Positions 27,728 to 36,920 of a DNA stretch of 64,000 bases are shown piece after piece. The stretch's first letter is position 1. Each line of letters opens with the position of its first letter. The DNA comes from Agromyces mediolanus (lineage in GTDB: Bacteria > Actinomycetota > Actinomycetes > Actinomycetales > Microbacteriaceae). The stretch is from contig NZ_BMRJ01000005.1 of the NCBI RefSeq assembly GCF_014648575.1, positions 22,457-86,456 of the forward strand, in the 5' to 3' direction. The translations under genes and the position numbers were made by a program. The notes beneath the pieces are model-generated. The model did no database searches. It worked only from the letters and a program-made list of their open reading frames with translations, and had not been told where the DNA came from.

Positions 27728-28462
27728 ATGCGCAGCGACGCCGACGACGGGACCGCCTCGTCCGCCGACGACGCCCCCGCCTCGCCGGTGCAGGAGCGAC
27801 GGGCCGAGACGCGCTGGGCGGCGTTCACCGGCATCGTCGTGGCGGCCGCCCTCACCGCGCTCGTGCACGAGCCCGACACCGCGGTTGGGCGGACCGTCGG
27901 ACTGATCGCGCTCGCGGCCATGGCGGTGCCGCTGTTCGTCATCAACCCGCATCGGCTCGATCGGCAGACGCAGTGGTCCCGGGCCCTCGCGATCGCGTTC
28001 GCATCGGTCCTCGTGCTCGTGAACCAGCTCGGCGTCGTGAACGTCATCGTGCGCCTGGTCGACGGCAGCGCCGACGGCGCGACGGTGCTGCTCGCCGCCG
28101 GACAGGTCTGGGTGACGAACGTGATCGCCTTCGGACTGCTCTACTGGGAACTCGATCGCGGCGGCCCGGTCGCCCGCGGCACGCTGCCCCGGAGCGCCCT
28201 GCCGCTCGCGGACTTCGCGTTCCCGCAGGACGACGAGGCCGATGCGGCCCGCGAGGTCGCCGCCGGTTCCTCCCGACGCGGCGACTGGCGCCCCGGCTTC
28301 GTCGACTACCTCTACGTCTCGCTCACGAACACGATGGCGTTCAGCCCGACCGACGCGATGCCGCTGCGCAGCCGCACGAAGCTGCTGATGTCGGTGCAGG
28401 CGCTCACCGGCTTCGTGCTGCTCGCGCTCGTGATCTCGCGGGCGGTGAACATCCTCGCCTGA
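27728..28462 (+). CDS. Membrane protein of unknown function
   Basis: A 244-residue protein with four or five hydrophobic helices: near residues 31-46, 57-72, 86-108, 120-138 and 224-243. A soluble loop of about 60 residues precedes the well-conserved-looking stretch DYLYVSLTNTMAFSPTDAMP before the last helix, which resembles the DUF1345-type or pore-loop segment of uncharacterised actinobacterial membrane proteins. I cannot assign a substrate. The ATG lies 6 bases after TACACT (27716-27721), fitting a leaderless start. Confidence 0.75.
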   Translation: MRSDADDGTASSADDAPASPVQERRAETRWAAFTGIVVAAALTALVHEPDTAVGRTVGLIALAAMAVPLFVINPHRLDRQTQWSRALAIAFASVLVLVNQLGVVNVIVRLVDGSADGATVLLAAGQVWVTNVIAFGLLYWELDRGGPVARGTLPRSALPLADFAFPQDDEADAAREVAAGSSRRGDWRPGFVDYLYVSLTNTMAFSPTDAMPLRSRTKLLMSVQALTGFVLLALVISRAVNILA

Positions 28463-28493
28463 CGCCGGGCGCTCCTCGGCCGACGACGCCAGC

Positions 28494-28952
28494 TCAGAGC
28501 GCCGCGATGGCCTCGCGGTAGGCGGCGAGCGGCCGCGGCTCCCCCGGCGCGCTGGCGAAGGACGCCCGCACTCGGCGTTCGCGGTCGATCACGAAGGTCG
28601 CACGGGATGCCGTGCCGGCATCCTCCCGGAACGCGCCGAAGGCACGCGCCACCTCGCCGTGCGGCCAGAAGTCGGCCAGCAGCGGGAAGTCGAAGCCCTC
28701 CTGCTCGCCCCAGGCGCGCAGCGCGAACTTCGAGTCGACCGACACGCCGACGAGCTGCACCGCGGCGTCCTGGAAGAGCGGCAGATGGTCGCGGAGCTCG
28801 CACAGCTCCCCGTGGCAGATGCCCGAGAACGCGAGCGGGAAGAAGACCAACGCGACCGGCGACCGCGCGGTGAGCGCGGCCAAGGAGGTCGGCGCGCCGT
28901 GCTGGTCGGGCAGGGTGAAATCGGGTGCCTGGGCCCCTGACGGCAGGATCAT
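28494..28952 (-). CDS. ahpE: AhpE-type peroxiredoxin
   Basis: A 152-residue thiol peroxidase that reduces hydroperoxides. The peroxidatic cysteine is C46 in PLAFSGICHGELCEL, and a second cysteine, C51, follows. The later motif FPLLADFWPHGEVARAFGAF and the overall length match mycobacterial AhpE. I chose ATG 28952 (MILPSGAQAPDFTL) because the fold begins there; an ATG at 28988 would add 12 unconserved residues. It is divergent from aceE. Confidence 0.9.
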   Translation of the reverse strand: MILPSGAQAPDFTLPDQHGAPTSLAALTARSPVALVFFPLAFSGICHGELCELRDHLPLFQDAAVQLVGVSVDSKFALRAWGEQEGFDFPLLADFWPHGEVARAFGAFREDAGTASRATFVIDRERRVRASFASAPGEPRPLAAYREAIAAL

Positions 28953-29025
28953 TGATAGCGTCGCTTTCGGTGATGGCGCCCGAGCCATGGCCGGTCGGAC
29001 CGGTGGGCTGCGGGCATAGAATCAC

Positions 29026-29031
29026 TAGGAT
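29026..29031 (+). promoter_or_regulatory. -10 box of aceE
   Basis: TAGGAT, with a second candidate TAGAAT at 29017-29022. The leader would be about 74 bases and carries GAAAGAGG before the GTG. Confidence 0.4.
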
Positions 29032-29111
29032 GGCGTGGTGCCGCTCGGGCGAGGAGTCCGCTCGGCGCGCACACGCACGAACCGCTTCGAGACTACTGAA
29101 AGAGGTCGAGT

Positions 29112-31838
29112 GTGACTGTCAACGACCAGGACCCTTACTCGGTCGACGCCATGGACTCCGATCCCGACGAAACGGGTGAATGGGCTGAATCCCTCGACGC
29201 TCTCGTCGCGGCGAAGGGCCACCAGCGGGCTCGCGAGATCATGCTGAGCCTGCTCAAGCGCTCCAAGGAACTGCACCTCGGCGTGCCGATGGTGCCCACC
29301 ACCGATTACCTCAACACGATCGCCCCCGAGAACGAGCCCGAGTTCCCGGGCGACGAGGAGATCGAGCGCCGCTACCGCGCCTGGATCCGCTGGAACGCCG
29401 CCGTGCTCGTGCACCGCGCCCAGCGACCGGACATCGCCGTCGGCGGCCACATCTCGACCTACGCGTCGAGCGCTGCCCTCTACGAGGTCGGCTTCAACCA
29501 CTTCTTCCGCGGCCAGGACCACCCCGGCGGCGGCGACCAGGTCTTCTACCAGGGCCACGCCTCCCCCGGCATGTACGCCCGCGCGTTCCTCGAGGGCCGG
29601 CTCAGCGCCGACCAGCTCGACGGCTTCCGCCAGGAGAAGTCGCACGCCCCGAACGGCCTCTCCAGCTACCCGCACCCGCGGCTCATGCCGGAGTTCTGGC
29701 AGTTCCCAACCGTGTCGATGGGCCTCGGCCCGATCAACGCGATCTACCAGGCGCAGCTCAACAAGTACCTCACCAACCGCGGCATCAAGGACGCCTCCGA
29801 CCAGCACGTCTGGGCGTTCCTCGGCGACGGCGAGATGGACGAGGTCGAGAGCCGCGGTCAGCTCCAGGTCGCCGCGAACGAGGGGCTCGACAACCTCACC
29901 TTCGTGATCAACTGCAACCTGCAGCGGCTCGACGGCCCGGTGCGCGGCAACGGCAAGATCATCCAGGAGCTCGAGAGCTTCTTCCGCGGCGCCGGCTGGA
30001 ACGTCATCAAGGTCATCTGGGGCCGCGAGTGGGACGACCTGCTCGCCCGCGACGACGAGGGCGCCCTGCGCAACCTCATGAACGTCACCCCCGACGGTGA
30101 CTACCAGACCTACAAGGCCGAGTCGGGCGCCTACGTGCGCGAGAACTTCTTCGGCCGCGACCCGCGCGCCCTCGACCTCGTCACGCACCTGAGCGACGAC
30201 GAGATCTGGGGCCTGAAGCGCGGCGGCCACGACTACCGCAAGGTCTACGCGGCGTTCAAGGCCGCGACCGAGCACAAGGGCCAGCCGACCGTCATCCTCG
30301 CGAAGACGATCAAGGGCTACGGGCTCGGACCGGCGTTCGAGGGCCGCAACGCGACCCACCAGATGAAGAAGATGACCCTCGACAACCTGAAGACCTTCAG
30401 GGACTCGATGCGCATCCCGATCAGCGACGCCCAGCTCGAGGAGAACCCCTACCTCCCGCCGTACTACCACCCGGGCGGCGAGGACCAGGCGATCCAGTAC
30501 CTGCACGAGCGCCGGCGCGCGCTCGGCGGCTACACGCCCGAGCGGCGCACCTCGCACACCGCGATCTCGCTGCCGGACGACTCCGCCTACGCGATCGCGA
30601 AGAAGGGCTCCGGCACCCAGGAGATCGCCACGACCATGGCGTTCGTGCGGCTCCTGAAGGACCTGATGCGCTCGAAGGACTTCGGCCACCGCATCGTGCC
30701 GATCATCCCCGACGAGGCGCGCACCTTCGGCATGGACGCGTTCTTCCCGAACGCGAAGATCTACAACCCGAACGGCCAGCACTACACCTCGGTCGACCGC
30801 GAGCTGCTCCTCGCCTACAAGGAGAGCCCGCAGGGCCAGATCATCCACGTCGGCATCAACGAGGCCGGGGCGCTCGCCGCGTTCACCAACGTCGGCACCT
30901 CGTACTCGACGCAGGGCGAGCCGCTGATCCCGATCTACGTCTTCTACTCGATGTTCGGGTTCCAGCGCACGGGCGACGCGATCTGGGCCGCAGGCGATCA
31001 GATGGCGCGCGGCTTCATGATCGGCGCGACCGCCGGCCGCACCACGCTCACCGGCGAGGGCCTGCAGCACGCCGACGGCCACTCGCTGCTGCTCGCGGCG
31101 ACGAACCCGGCGGTCGTCTCCTACGACCCGGCGTACGGCTACGAGATCGGGCACATCGTGCGCTCCGGCCTTGAGCGCATGTACGGCGGCTCGCACCCCG
31201 ACCCCAACGTCATGTACTACCTCACGGTGTACAACGAGCCGATCGTGCAGCCCGCCGAGCCGGAGGGCGTCGACGTGGACGGCATCGTCCGAGGCATCCA
31301 CCGCATCTCGCAGTCGCCGGTGCAGGGGCCGAAGGCCCAGCTGCTGGCGTCCGGCGTCGCGGTGCCGTGGATCCTCGAGGCGCAGCAGCTCCTCGCCGAG
31401 GACTGGGGCGTCGCGGCCGACGTGTGGAGCGTCACCAGCTGGTCGGAGCTCAACCGCGACGGCCTCGCCGCCGACGAGCACAACTTCCTGAACCCCGACG
31501 CCGAGCGCCGCGTGCCGTACCTCACGCAGAAGCTCTCGGGCGCGGCCGGCCCGTTCGTGGCGGTGTCCGACTTCATGCACGGCGTGCAGGAGCAGATCCG
31601 CCCCTACGTCCCGGGTCAGTACGCCACGCTCGGCGCCGACGGCTTCGGCTTCTCGGACACCCGCCCGGCGGCCCGTCGCTTCTTCAAGATCGACGGCCCC
31701 TCGGTCGTGGTCCGCACGCTCGAGCTCCTCGCGGAGCGCGGCGAGGTCGACCGCTCGCTCGCCGGCCAGGCGATCGCCAAGTACCGTCTGCACGACGTCA
31801 ACGCCGGCACCACGGGGTCGGCCGGCGGCGAGAGCTGA
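29112..31838 (+). CDS. aceE: Pyruvate dehydrogenase E1, homodimeric
   Basis: Thiamine-diphosphate enzyme that decarboxylates pyruvate and passes the acetyl group to E2. At 908 residues it has the length expected of single-chain AceE. The TPP/Mg motif is [15 protein letters not shown] with the downstream VINCNLQ. Other family segments are [20 protein letters not shown] and [21 protein letters not shown] 29112 follows GAAAGAGG. Its E2 and E3 partners are encoded at 4.2-7.2 kb. It is followed after 13 bases by fasR, so pyruvate oxidation and control of fatty-acid synthesis may be co-expressed. Confidence 0.96.
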   Translation: MTVNDQDPYSVDAMDSDPDETGEWAESLDALVAAKGHQRAREIMLSLLKRSKELHLGVPMVPTTDYLNTIAPENEPEFPGDEEIERRYRAWIRWNAAVLVHRAQRPDIAVGGHISTYASSAALYEVGFNHFFRGQDHPGGGDQVFYQGHASPGMYARAFLEGRLSADQLDGFRQEKSHAPNGLSSYPHPRLMPEFWQFPTVSMGLGPINAIYQAQLNKYLTNRGIKDASDQHVWAFLGDGEMDEVESRGQLQVAANEGLDNLTFVINCNLQRLDGPVRGNGKIIQELESFFRGAGWNVIKVIWGREWDDLLARDDEGALRNLMNVTPDGDYQTYKAESGAYVRENFFGRDPRALDLVTHLSDDEIWGLKRGGHDYRKVYAAFKAATEHKGQPTVILAKTIKGYGLGPAFEGRNATHQMKKMTLDNLKTFRDSMRIPISDAQLEENPYLPPYYHPGGEDQAIQYLHERRRALGGYTPERRTSHTAISLPDDSAYAIAKKGSGTQEIATTMAFVRLLKDLMRSKDFGHRIVPIIPDEARTFGMDAFFPNAKIYNPNGQHYTSVDRELLLAYKESPQGQIIHVGINEAGALAAFTNVGTSYSTQGEPLIPIYVFYSMFGFQRTGDAIWAAGDQMARGFMIGATAGRTTLTGEGLQHADGHSLLLAATNPAVVSYDPAYGYEIGHIVRSGLERMYGGSHPDPNVMYYLTVYNEPIVQPAEPEGVDVDGIVRGIHRISQSPVQGPKAQLLASGVAVPWILEAQQLLAEDWGVAADVWSVTSWSELNRDGLAADEHNFLNPDAERRVPYLTQKLSGAAGPFVAVSDFMHGVQEQIRPYVPGQYATLGADGFGFSDTRPAARRFFKIDGPSVVVRTLELLAERGEVDRSLAGQAIAKYRLHDVNAGTTGSAGGES

Positions 31839-31851
31839 CGGGCGACCGGCA

Positions 31852-33069
31852 TTGGCGACGAGGCCCCGGACGAAGGCGGAGACGCTCGCGTGGTTGCGCA
31901 CCATCTCGGGCGAGCTGTCCACCCAGACGCTGAAGCGACTGGAGGACACGCTCCCCTGGTACGGTGACATGCCGCCGAGCCGACGCTCGGCCGTGGGCCT
32001 CGTCGCACAGGCGGGCATCACCTCGTTCATCTCCTGGTTCGACGACCCGCGCTCCACGCCGTGGATCGCCGCCGACGTGTTCGGCGCGGCGCCCCGGGAA
32101 CTGCTCCGCTCGGTGAGCCTGCAGCAGACGCTGCAGCTCATCCGGGTCGTGGTCGAGGTCGTCGAGGAGCGGGTGAAGGACGGCGGCGAGCCGCTGCGCG
32201 AGGCGATCCTGCTCTACTCGCGGGAGATCGCCTTCGCTGCGGCCGACGTCTACGCGCGCGCCGCCGAGGCGCGCGGGCTCTGGGACGCGCGGCTCGAGGC
32301 GCTCGTGGTCGACTCGATCCTCTCGGGCGAGTACGACGACGAGCTGCCGAGCCGCATCGCGGCCCTCGGCTGGCACGGCCACGGCGAGGTCGCGGTGCTC
32401 GTCGGCACGGCGCCGAAGCAGTTCGACGTCGACCAGGTGCGCCGCGCCGCGCGGCACATGCACGCCGACGTGCTGATCGGCGTGCAGGGCAACCGGCTCG
32501 TCGTCGTCATCGGCCGCGCCGACCCGCAGGCGCGCGAGGGCGGCGAGGAGACCATCGGCACCGCCCCGGCGCTCAGCTTCCTCGAGATCGCGACGCAGCT
32601 CGAACCGCAGTTCGGCGCGGGGCACCTCGTGCTCGGGCACGAGGTGCCGAACCTCGTGGATGCCTCGAAGAGCGCGAAGGCGGCCCTCGCGGGCTTCGCG
32701 GTCGCGCGGTCATGGCGGCACGCCCCGCGACCGGTGCACGCCGACGACCTGTTGCCCGAACGGGCGCTCGCGGGCGACCCGCTCGCCCGGGCGACGCTCG
32801 TGCACCGCATCTACCGGCCGCTCCAGGCCCACTCGACCGAGCTGCTGACGACGCTCTGGAGCTACCTCGACAACGGCCGCTCGCTCGAGGCGACCGCCAG
32901 GGAGCTGTTCGTGCACCCGAACACCGTGCGCTACCGGCTGAAGCGCGTCTCGGACGTGATCGGCTACGACGCGACGGGCGCGCGCGAGGCGCTGATCCTG
33001 CAGTCGGCGCTCATCGTCGGTTCCATGAGCGATCACGAGGCGCAGCCGCGCCGGCGCAGCGCGAACTGA
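31852..33069 (+). CDS. fasR: FasR-type activator of fatty-acid synthesis (PucR-like)
   Basis: A 405-residue transcription factor with a GGDEF-like central region and a PucR C-terminal helix-turn-helix: YLDNGRSLEATARELFVHPN then TVRYRLKRVSDVIGYD. In Streptomyces the homologous gene directly upstream of fabD encodes FasR, an activator of the fabD-fabH-acpP-fabF operon; the identical context here supports the name. The TTG start at 31852 is weakly supported, with GGGCGACC upstream. An inverted repeat 58 bases before the fabD start is a candidate binding site. Confidence 0.85.
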   Translation: MATRPRTKAETLAWLRTISGELSTQTLKRLEDTLPWYGDMPPSRRSAVGLVAQAGITSFISWFDDPRSTPWIAADVFGAAPRELLRSVSLQQTLQLIRVVVEVVEERVKDGGEPLREAILLYSREIAFAAADVYARAAEARGLWDARLEALVVDSILSGEYDDELPSRIAALGWHGHGEVAVLVGTAPKQFDVDQVRRAARHMHADVLIGVQGNRLVVVIGRADPQAREGGEETIGTAPALSFLEIATQLEPQFGAGHLVLGHEVPNLVDASKSAKAALAGFAVARSWRHAPRPVHADDLLPERALAGDPLARATLVHRIYRPLQAHSTELLTTLWSYLDNGRSLEATARELFVHPNTVRYRLKRVSDVIGYDATGAREALILQSALIVGSMSDHEAQPRRRSAN

Positions 33070-33104
33070 CGGCAGCCGCCCGAGCGCGGCATCTGTGCCC
33101 CGCG

Positions 33105-33130
33105 CACAAGGGTTTTCCGCAGACCTTGTG
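33105..33130 (+). promoter_or_regulatory. Candidate FasR operator upstream of fabD
   Basis: CACAAGG and CCTTGTG form a perfect 7-bp inverted repeat with a 12-base spacer, centred about 58 bases before the predicted fabD start. That is a normal place for an activator. Assignment to FasR is by context. Confidence 0.45.
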
Positions 33131-33175
33131 GCGTGTGCACACCCACGACCGTCCAGGCGTTGGCAGACTAGTCGG

Positions 33176-34099
33176 GTGATCGTCGTCGTCTGCCCTGGAC
33201 AGGGCTCGCAGACCCCCGGATTCCTCACCCCCTGGCTCGAGGACCCGGCGCGCGCCGCGCGCCTGGCCGAGCTCTCGGCCGCGGCCGATCTCGACCTCGC
33301 CGAGCACGGCACGGTGAGCGACGCCGAGACCATCCGCGACACGAAGGTGGCGCAGCCGCTCATCGTGGCGGCCGGCATCCTGACGCTCGAGGCGCTCTTC
33401 GACGGCGGCCGCGCCACCGGCGTGGGCGGCATCGCCGGGCACTCGGTCGGCGAGATCACCGCGGCAGCAGGCAGCGGCGTGCTGGACGCGAGCGAGGCCA
33501 TGCGCTTCGTCGCGGCCCGCGGTCGGGCCATGGCGGATGCCGCAGCCGAGGTCGCGACCGGCATGAGCGCCGTCCTCGGCGGCGACGAGCAGGAGCTCCT
33601 CGCCCGCCTCGCCGAGCTCGGCCTCGAGCCGGCGAACTACAACGGCGGCGGCCAGATCGTCGTCGCCGGCGCGCTCGACGCCCTCGAGCAGCTGAAGGCC
33701 GAACCGCCCGCCGGCACCCGGGTCATCCCACTGCAGGTCGCCGGCGCCTTCCACACCCGCTACATGCGCCCCGCCGTCGACCGGCTCGCCGAGGTCGCGG
33801 CCACGCTCTCCCCCGCCGACCCCGTGCTCCCGCTCTGGACGAACCGCGACGGCAGCCGGGTCGAGTCGGGCGCCGCCTTCGTCGAACTCCTCGTCGGCCA
33901 GGTCTCCTCGCCCGTGCGCTGGGACCTCGACATGACCGCCTTCGCCGACGCCGGCGTCACCGGGATCATCGAGCTCGCCCCCGCGGGCGCGCTCGTCGGG
34001 CTCGCCAAGCGCGGGCTGAAGGGCGTGCCGACCGTCGCCGTGAAGACGCCCGACGATCTCGCCGCCGCGGCCGAGCTGATCGCCGCTCAGGCCGCCTGA
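33176..34099 (+). CDS. fabD: Malonyl-CoA:ACP transacylase
   Basis: Loads malonyl groups onto acyl carrier protein for type II fatty-acid synthesis. It has 307 residues. It opens with VCPGQGSQTPGFL, and the active-site serine is Ser90 in GHSVGEITAAAG. The catalytic His is expected in AGAFHTRYM. GTG 33176 is chosen because it begins the conserved domain and lies 6 bases after CAGACT (33164-33169). An upstream ATG at 33095 would place the promoter inside the gene. First gene of fabD-fabH-acpP-fabF. Confidence 0.93.
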   Translation: MIVVVCPGQGSQTPGFLTPWLEDPARAARLAELSAAADLDLAEHGTVSDAETIRDTKVAQPLIVAAGILTLEALFDGGRATGVGGIAGHSVGEITAAAGSGVLDASEAMRFVAARGRAMADAAAEVATGMSAVLGGDEQELLARLAELGLEPANYNGGGQIVVAGALDALEQLKAEPPAGTRVIPLQVAGAFHTRYMRPAVDRLAEVAATLSPADPVLPLWTNRDGSRVESGAAFVELLVGQVSSPVRWDLDMTAFADAGVTGIIELAPAGALVGLAKRGLKGVPTVAVKTPDDLAAAAELIAAQAA

Positions 34100-34140
34100 G
34101 CCCCCGACCCCCGAGAAGAAGCAGAGAAGAGTCGAAGCGC

Positions 34141-35145
34141 ATGACCAAGCCGACCCTGCAGCAGTCGCACGGCCCCGCCTACACGCGGATCTACGCGATG
34201 GGCGCCGCCCGCGGCGAGCACGCAGTGCCGAACGACGAGCTGATCGGTCCGATCGACTCCTCCGACGAGTGGATCCAGCAGCGCACCGGCATCGTCACCC
34301 GCACCCGCGCGAGCGCCGCCGTGAGCGCGCTCGACCTGGCGACGGAGGCCGCACAGGAGGCGATCGCGAAGTCCGGGATCTCCCCCGAGCTCATCGACCT
34401 CGTCATCGTCGCCACGATCTCCAACGTGCAGCAGACGCCGTCGATGGCCGCGGTGCTGGCCGACCGGGTGGGGGCGAACCCCGCGGCCGCCTACGACGCC
34501 AATGCCGCCTGCGCGGGCTACGCCTACGCGGTCGCCCAGGCCGACGCGCTCATCCGCACCGGCGTCGCGCACTACGCACTCGTCGTCGGCGCCGAGAAGC
34601 TCTCCGACGTCGTGGACCCGACCGACCGCAGCATCTCCTTCCTGCTCGGCGACGGTGCGGGCGCCGCGGTGATCGGGCCGAGCGACTTCCCCGGCATCGC
34701 CCGCACCGTCTGGGGCTCCGACGGGTCGAAGGCCGGCGCGGTCGGCATGAACCGCACGCTCGTCGAGTACCGCGACGGCGAGGGCGAGTGGCCGACGCTG
34801 CGCCAGGAGGGCCAGACGGTCTTCCGCTGGGCCGTGTGGGACATGGCGAAGGTCGCGAAGCAGGCCCTCGACGCCGCCGGCATCACGAGCGCCGACCTCT
34901 CGGCCTTCATCCCGCACCAGGCGAACATGCGCATCATCGACGAGTTCGCCAAGCAGCTGAAGCTGCCTGAGTCGGTCGTCATCGCCCGCGACATCGCGAC
35001 GACGGGCAACACCTCGGCCGCGTCCATCCCGCTCGCGACGCACCGCCTGCTCGAGGAGCACCCCGAGCTGTCCGGCGGCCTCGCGCTGCAGATCGGCTTC
35101 GGCGCCGGACTCGTGTTCGGCGCCCAAGTGGTGGTTCTTCCCTGA
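34141..35145 (+). CDS. fabH: Beta-ketoacyl-ACP synthase III
   Basis: Starts fatty-acid chains by condensing an acyl-CoA primer with malonyl-ACP. It has 334 residues. The catalytic triad is visible: Cys124 in DANAACAGYAYA, His in FIPHQANMRI, and Asn in TTGNTSAASIP. The primer specificity (branched or straight) is not evident, but actinobacterial FabH usually prefers branched primers. It lies 41 bases after fabD. Confidence 0.95.
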   Translation: MTKPTLQQSHGPAYTRIYAMGAARGEHAVPNDELIGPIDSSDEWIQQRTGIVTRTRASAAVSALDLATEAAQEAIAKSGISPELIDLVIVATISNVQQTPSMAAVLADRVGANPAAAYDANAACAGYAYAVAQADALIRTGVAHYALVVGAEKLSDVVDPTDRSISFLLGDGAGAAVIGPSDFPGIARTVWGSDGSKAGAVGMNRTLVEYRDGEGEWPTLRQEGQTVFRWAVWDMAKVAKQALDAAGITSADLSAFIPHQANMRIIDEFAKQLKLPESVVIARDIATTGNTSAASIPLATHRLLEEHPELSGGLALQIGFGAGLVFGAQVVVLP

Positions 35146-35165
35146 ACCACCGGTCCCCGTCCCTC

Positions 35166-35171
35166 TAGACT
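35166..35171 (+). promoter_or_regulatory. -10 box of acpP
   Basis: TAGACT, 42 bases before the acpP ATG, suggests an internal promoter for acpP within the fab cluster. The predicted start falls near 35178. Confidence 0.55.
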
Positions 35172-35193
35172 GTGTCTCGGTCAAACGAGACAC
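35172..35193 (+). promoter_or_regulatory. Palindrome at the acpP transcription start
   Basis: GTGTCTCG and CGAGACAC flank a 6-base loop in a perfect 22-bp inverted repeat covering the predicted start site. It could be an operator or a 5' stabilising hairpin in the acpP leader. Confidence 0.5.
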
Positions 35194-35212
35194 CCCTGCA
35201 AGGAGAAGAACC

Positions 35213-35461
35213 ATGGCATTGTCCAACGAAGAAGTGCTGGCCGGCCTGGCCGAGCTCATCAACGACGAGACCGGCATCGCGACCGACACGGTGGAGCTGG
35301 ACAAGTCGTTCACCGATGACCTCGACATCGACTCCATCTCGATGATGACGATCGTCGTCAACGCCGAGGAGAAGTTCGATGTCAAGATCCCCGACGAAGA
35401 GGTGAAGAACCTCAAGACCGTCGGCGACGCCGTCAGCTTCATCGTCAAGGCCCAGGCCTAG
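35213..35461 (+). CDS. acpP: Acyl carrier protein
   Basis: An 82-residue acidic carrier of growing acyl chains. Phosphopantetheine attaches to Ser41 in DLDIDSISMM; the usual DSL motif is DSI here. The ATG follows a strong AAGGAG. It has its own -10 box and a 5' palindrome, and a hairpin follows before fabF, an arrangement that would make acpP mRNA more abundant than its neighbours. Confidence 0.96.
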   Translation: MALSNEEVLAGLAELINDETGIATDTVELDKSFTDDLDIDSISMMTIVVNAEEKFDVKIPDEEVKNLKTVGDAVSFIVKAQA

Positions 35462-35470
35462 GCATCGCGA

Positions 35471-35498
35471 CGAGCGGGCCGCCCAGGCGGCCCGCTCG
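35471..35498 (+). terminator. Intercistronic hairpin between acpP and fabF
   Basis: CGAGCGGGCCGC and GCGGCCCGCTCG form a perfect 12-bp stem with a 4-base loop. It probably causes partial termination or protects the acpP transcript 3' end. Confidence 0.6.
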
Positions 35499-35537
35499 CA
35501 CGGTCCTCGTCCCGTTTCCTCCCGGAGTGTTTTCGTC

Positions 35538-36773
35538 ATGACCAAGAACATCGTCGTCACCGGCATCGGTGCGAGTTCGCCGCTCGGTGGAACCGCCCCC
35601 GAGAGCTGGGACGCCCTGCGCGCCGGCGTGTCCGGCGCCCGCAGCCTCGAGCACGACTGGGTCGAGAAGTACGAGCTTCCCGTCACCTTCGCGGCCGAGG
35701 CCATCGTGCGCCCCGAGGCCGTCCTCGAGCGCCCCGTCGCCAAGCGGCTCGACCCCGCCTCCCAGTTCGCGCTCATCGCCGCCAAGGAGGCCTGGGCCGA
35801 CGCCGGCGCCCCCGAGGTCGACCCCGAGCGTCTCGGCGTCGACTTCGCGACCGGCATCGGCGGCGTCTGGACGCTGCTCGACGCCTGGGACACGCTGCGC
35901 GAGCGCGGCCCCCGCCGCGTGCTGCCCATGACCGTGCCGATGCTCATGCCGAACGCCGCCGCGGGCAATCTCTCGCTGCACTTCGGCGCCCGCGCCTACG
36001 CGAGCACCTATGCGAGCGCGTGCGCCTCGAGCACCGAGTCGCTCGTGAACGCCGTCAAGCACCTGCAGGACGGCCTCGCCGACATCGTCATCGCGGGTGG
36101 CACCGAGTCGGCCATCCACCCCATCACGATCGCGTCCTTCGCGTCGATGCAGGCCCTCTCGCGCCGCAACGACGACCCGGCGCACGCCTCGCGTCCGACG
36201 AGCATCGACCGCGACGGCTTCGTCATGGGCGAGGGCGCCGGAGCGCTCATCCTCGAGACCGAGGAGCACGCCAAGGCCCGCGGCGCGAAGATCTACGCCT
36301 ACGTGGTCGGCGGCGGCGTCACGGCCGACTCGTACCACATCACGGCCAACGACCCCGAGGGCCGCGGTGCGTCCCGGGCGGTCGAGCTCGCACTCGCCCA
36401 GGCCGGCGCGACGCCCGACGAGGTCACGCACATCAACGCGCACGCGACCTCGACGCCGGTGGGCGACCCGAACGAGTACCAGGCGCTGAAGAACGTGTTC
36501 GGCAGCCGCATCGACGACATCCCCGTGTCGGCGACCAAGGCGTCGACGGGCCACCTCCTGGGCGGCACGGGCGCGCTCGAGGCGATCTTCACGATCTTCG
36601 CGATCCGCGACCGTCAGGCGCCGCCGACGATCAACCTCACCGAGCAGGACCCCGAGGTCCCGTTCCGCGTCTCCGGCGAGTCGCAGGATCTGGGCGCCGG
36701 CGACCAGCTCGCGATCTCGAACTCCTTCGGCTTCGGCGGGCACAACGCGGTCATCGCGTTCCGCTCCGCATGA
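35538..36773 (+). CDS. fabF: Beta-ketoacyl-ACP synthase II
   Basis: Elongates fatty acids by condensing acyl-ACP with malonyl-ACP. It has 411 residues. The active-site Cys162 lies in YASACASSTESL. The two catalytic histidines are in HINAHATSTPVGD and KASTGHLLGGTGA. Family end motif ISNSFGFGGHNAVIAF is complete. Last gene of the fab cluster, followed by a hairpin. Confidence 0.95.
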   Translation: MTKNIVVTGIGASSPLGGTAPESWDALRAGVSGARSLEHDWVEKYELPVTFAAEAIVRPEAVLERPVAKRLDPASQFALIAAKEAWADAGAPEVDPERLGVDFATGIGGVWTLLDAWDTLRERGPRRVLPMTVPMLMPNAAAGNLSLHFGARAYASTYASACASSTESLVNAVKHLQDGLADIVIAGGTESAIHPITIASFASMQALSRRNDDPAHASRPTSIDRDGFVMGEGAGALILETEEHAKARGAKIYAYVVGGGVTADSYHITANDPEGRGASRAVELALAQAGATPDEVTHINAHATSTPVGDPNEYQALKNVFGSRIDDIPVSATKASTGHLLGGTGALEAIFTIFAIRDRQAPPTINLTEQDPEVPFRVSGESQDLGAGDQLAISNSFGFGGHNAVIAFRSA

Positions 36774-36800
36774 TCCGACGCCGTTCGCACGGCGCATGAC

Positions 36801-36833
36801 GACGGGCCCGGTGGGATTCCCACCGGGGCCGTC
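36801..36833 (+). terminator. Terminator after fabF
   Basis: GACGGGCCCGGTGGG pairs with CCCACCGGGGCCGTC (one mismatch in 15) around a 3-base loop, 28 bases after the fabF stop. Confidence 0.65.
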
Positions 36834-36920
36834 GACATCGGGCCGCCCGCTTCGCTCGTACGGTCGCCGGGAATCTCATCCGACCTCCGCGTCGCGCCGC
36901 AGGCGACCCGCGGCATCCGC

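Noticed and set aside
28953-28988. Upstream ATG at 28988 for the AhpE gene
   Set aside because: It adds 12 residues before the conserved MILPSGAQAPDF start with no family support.
29025-32141. 1038-codon open frame antisense to aceE
   Set aside because: aceE has all expected motifs. The antisense frame lacks stops only because of third-position GC bias.
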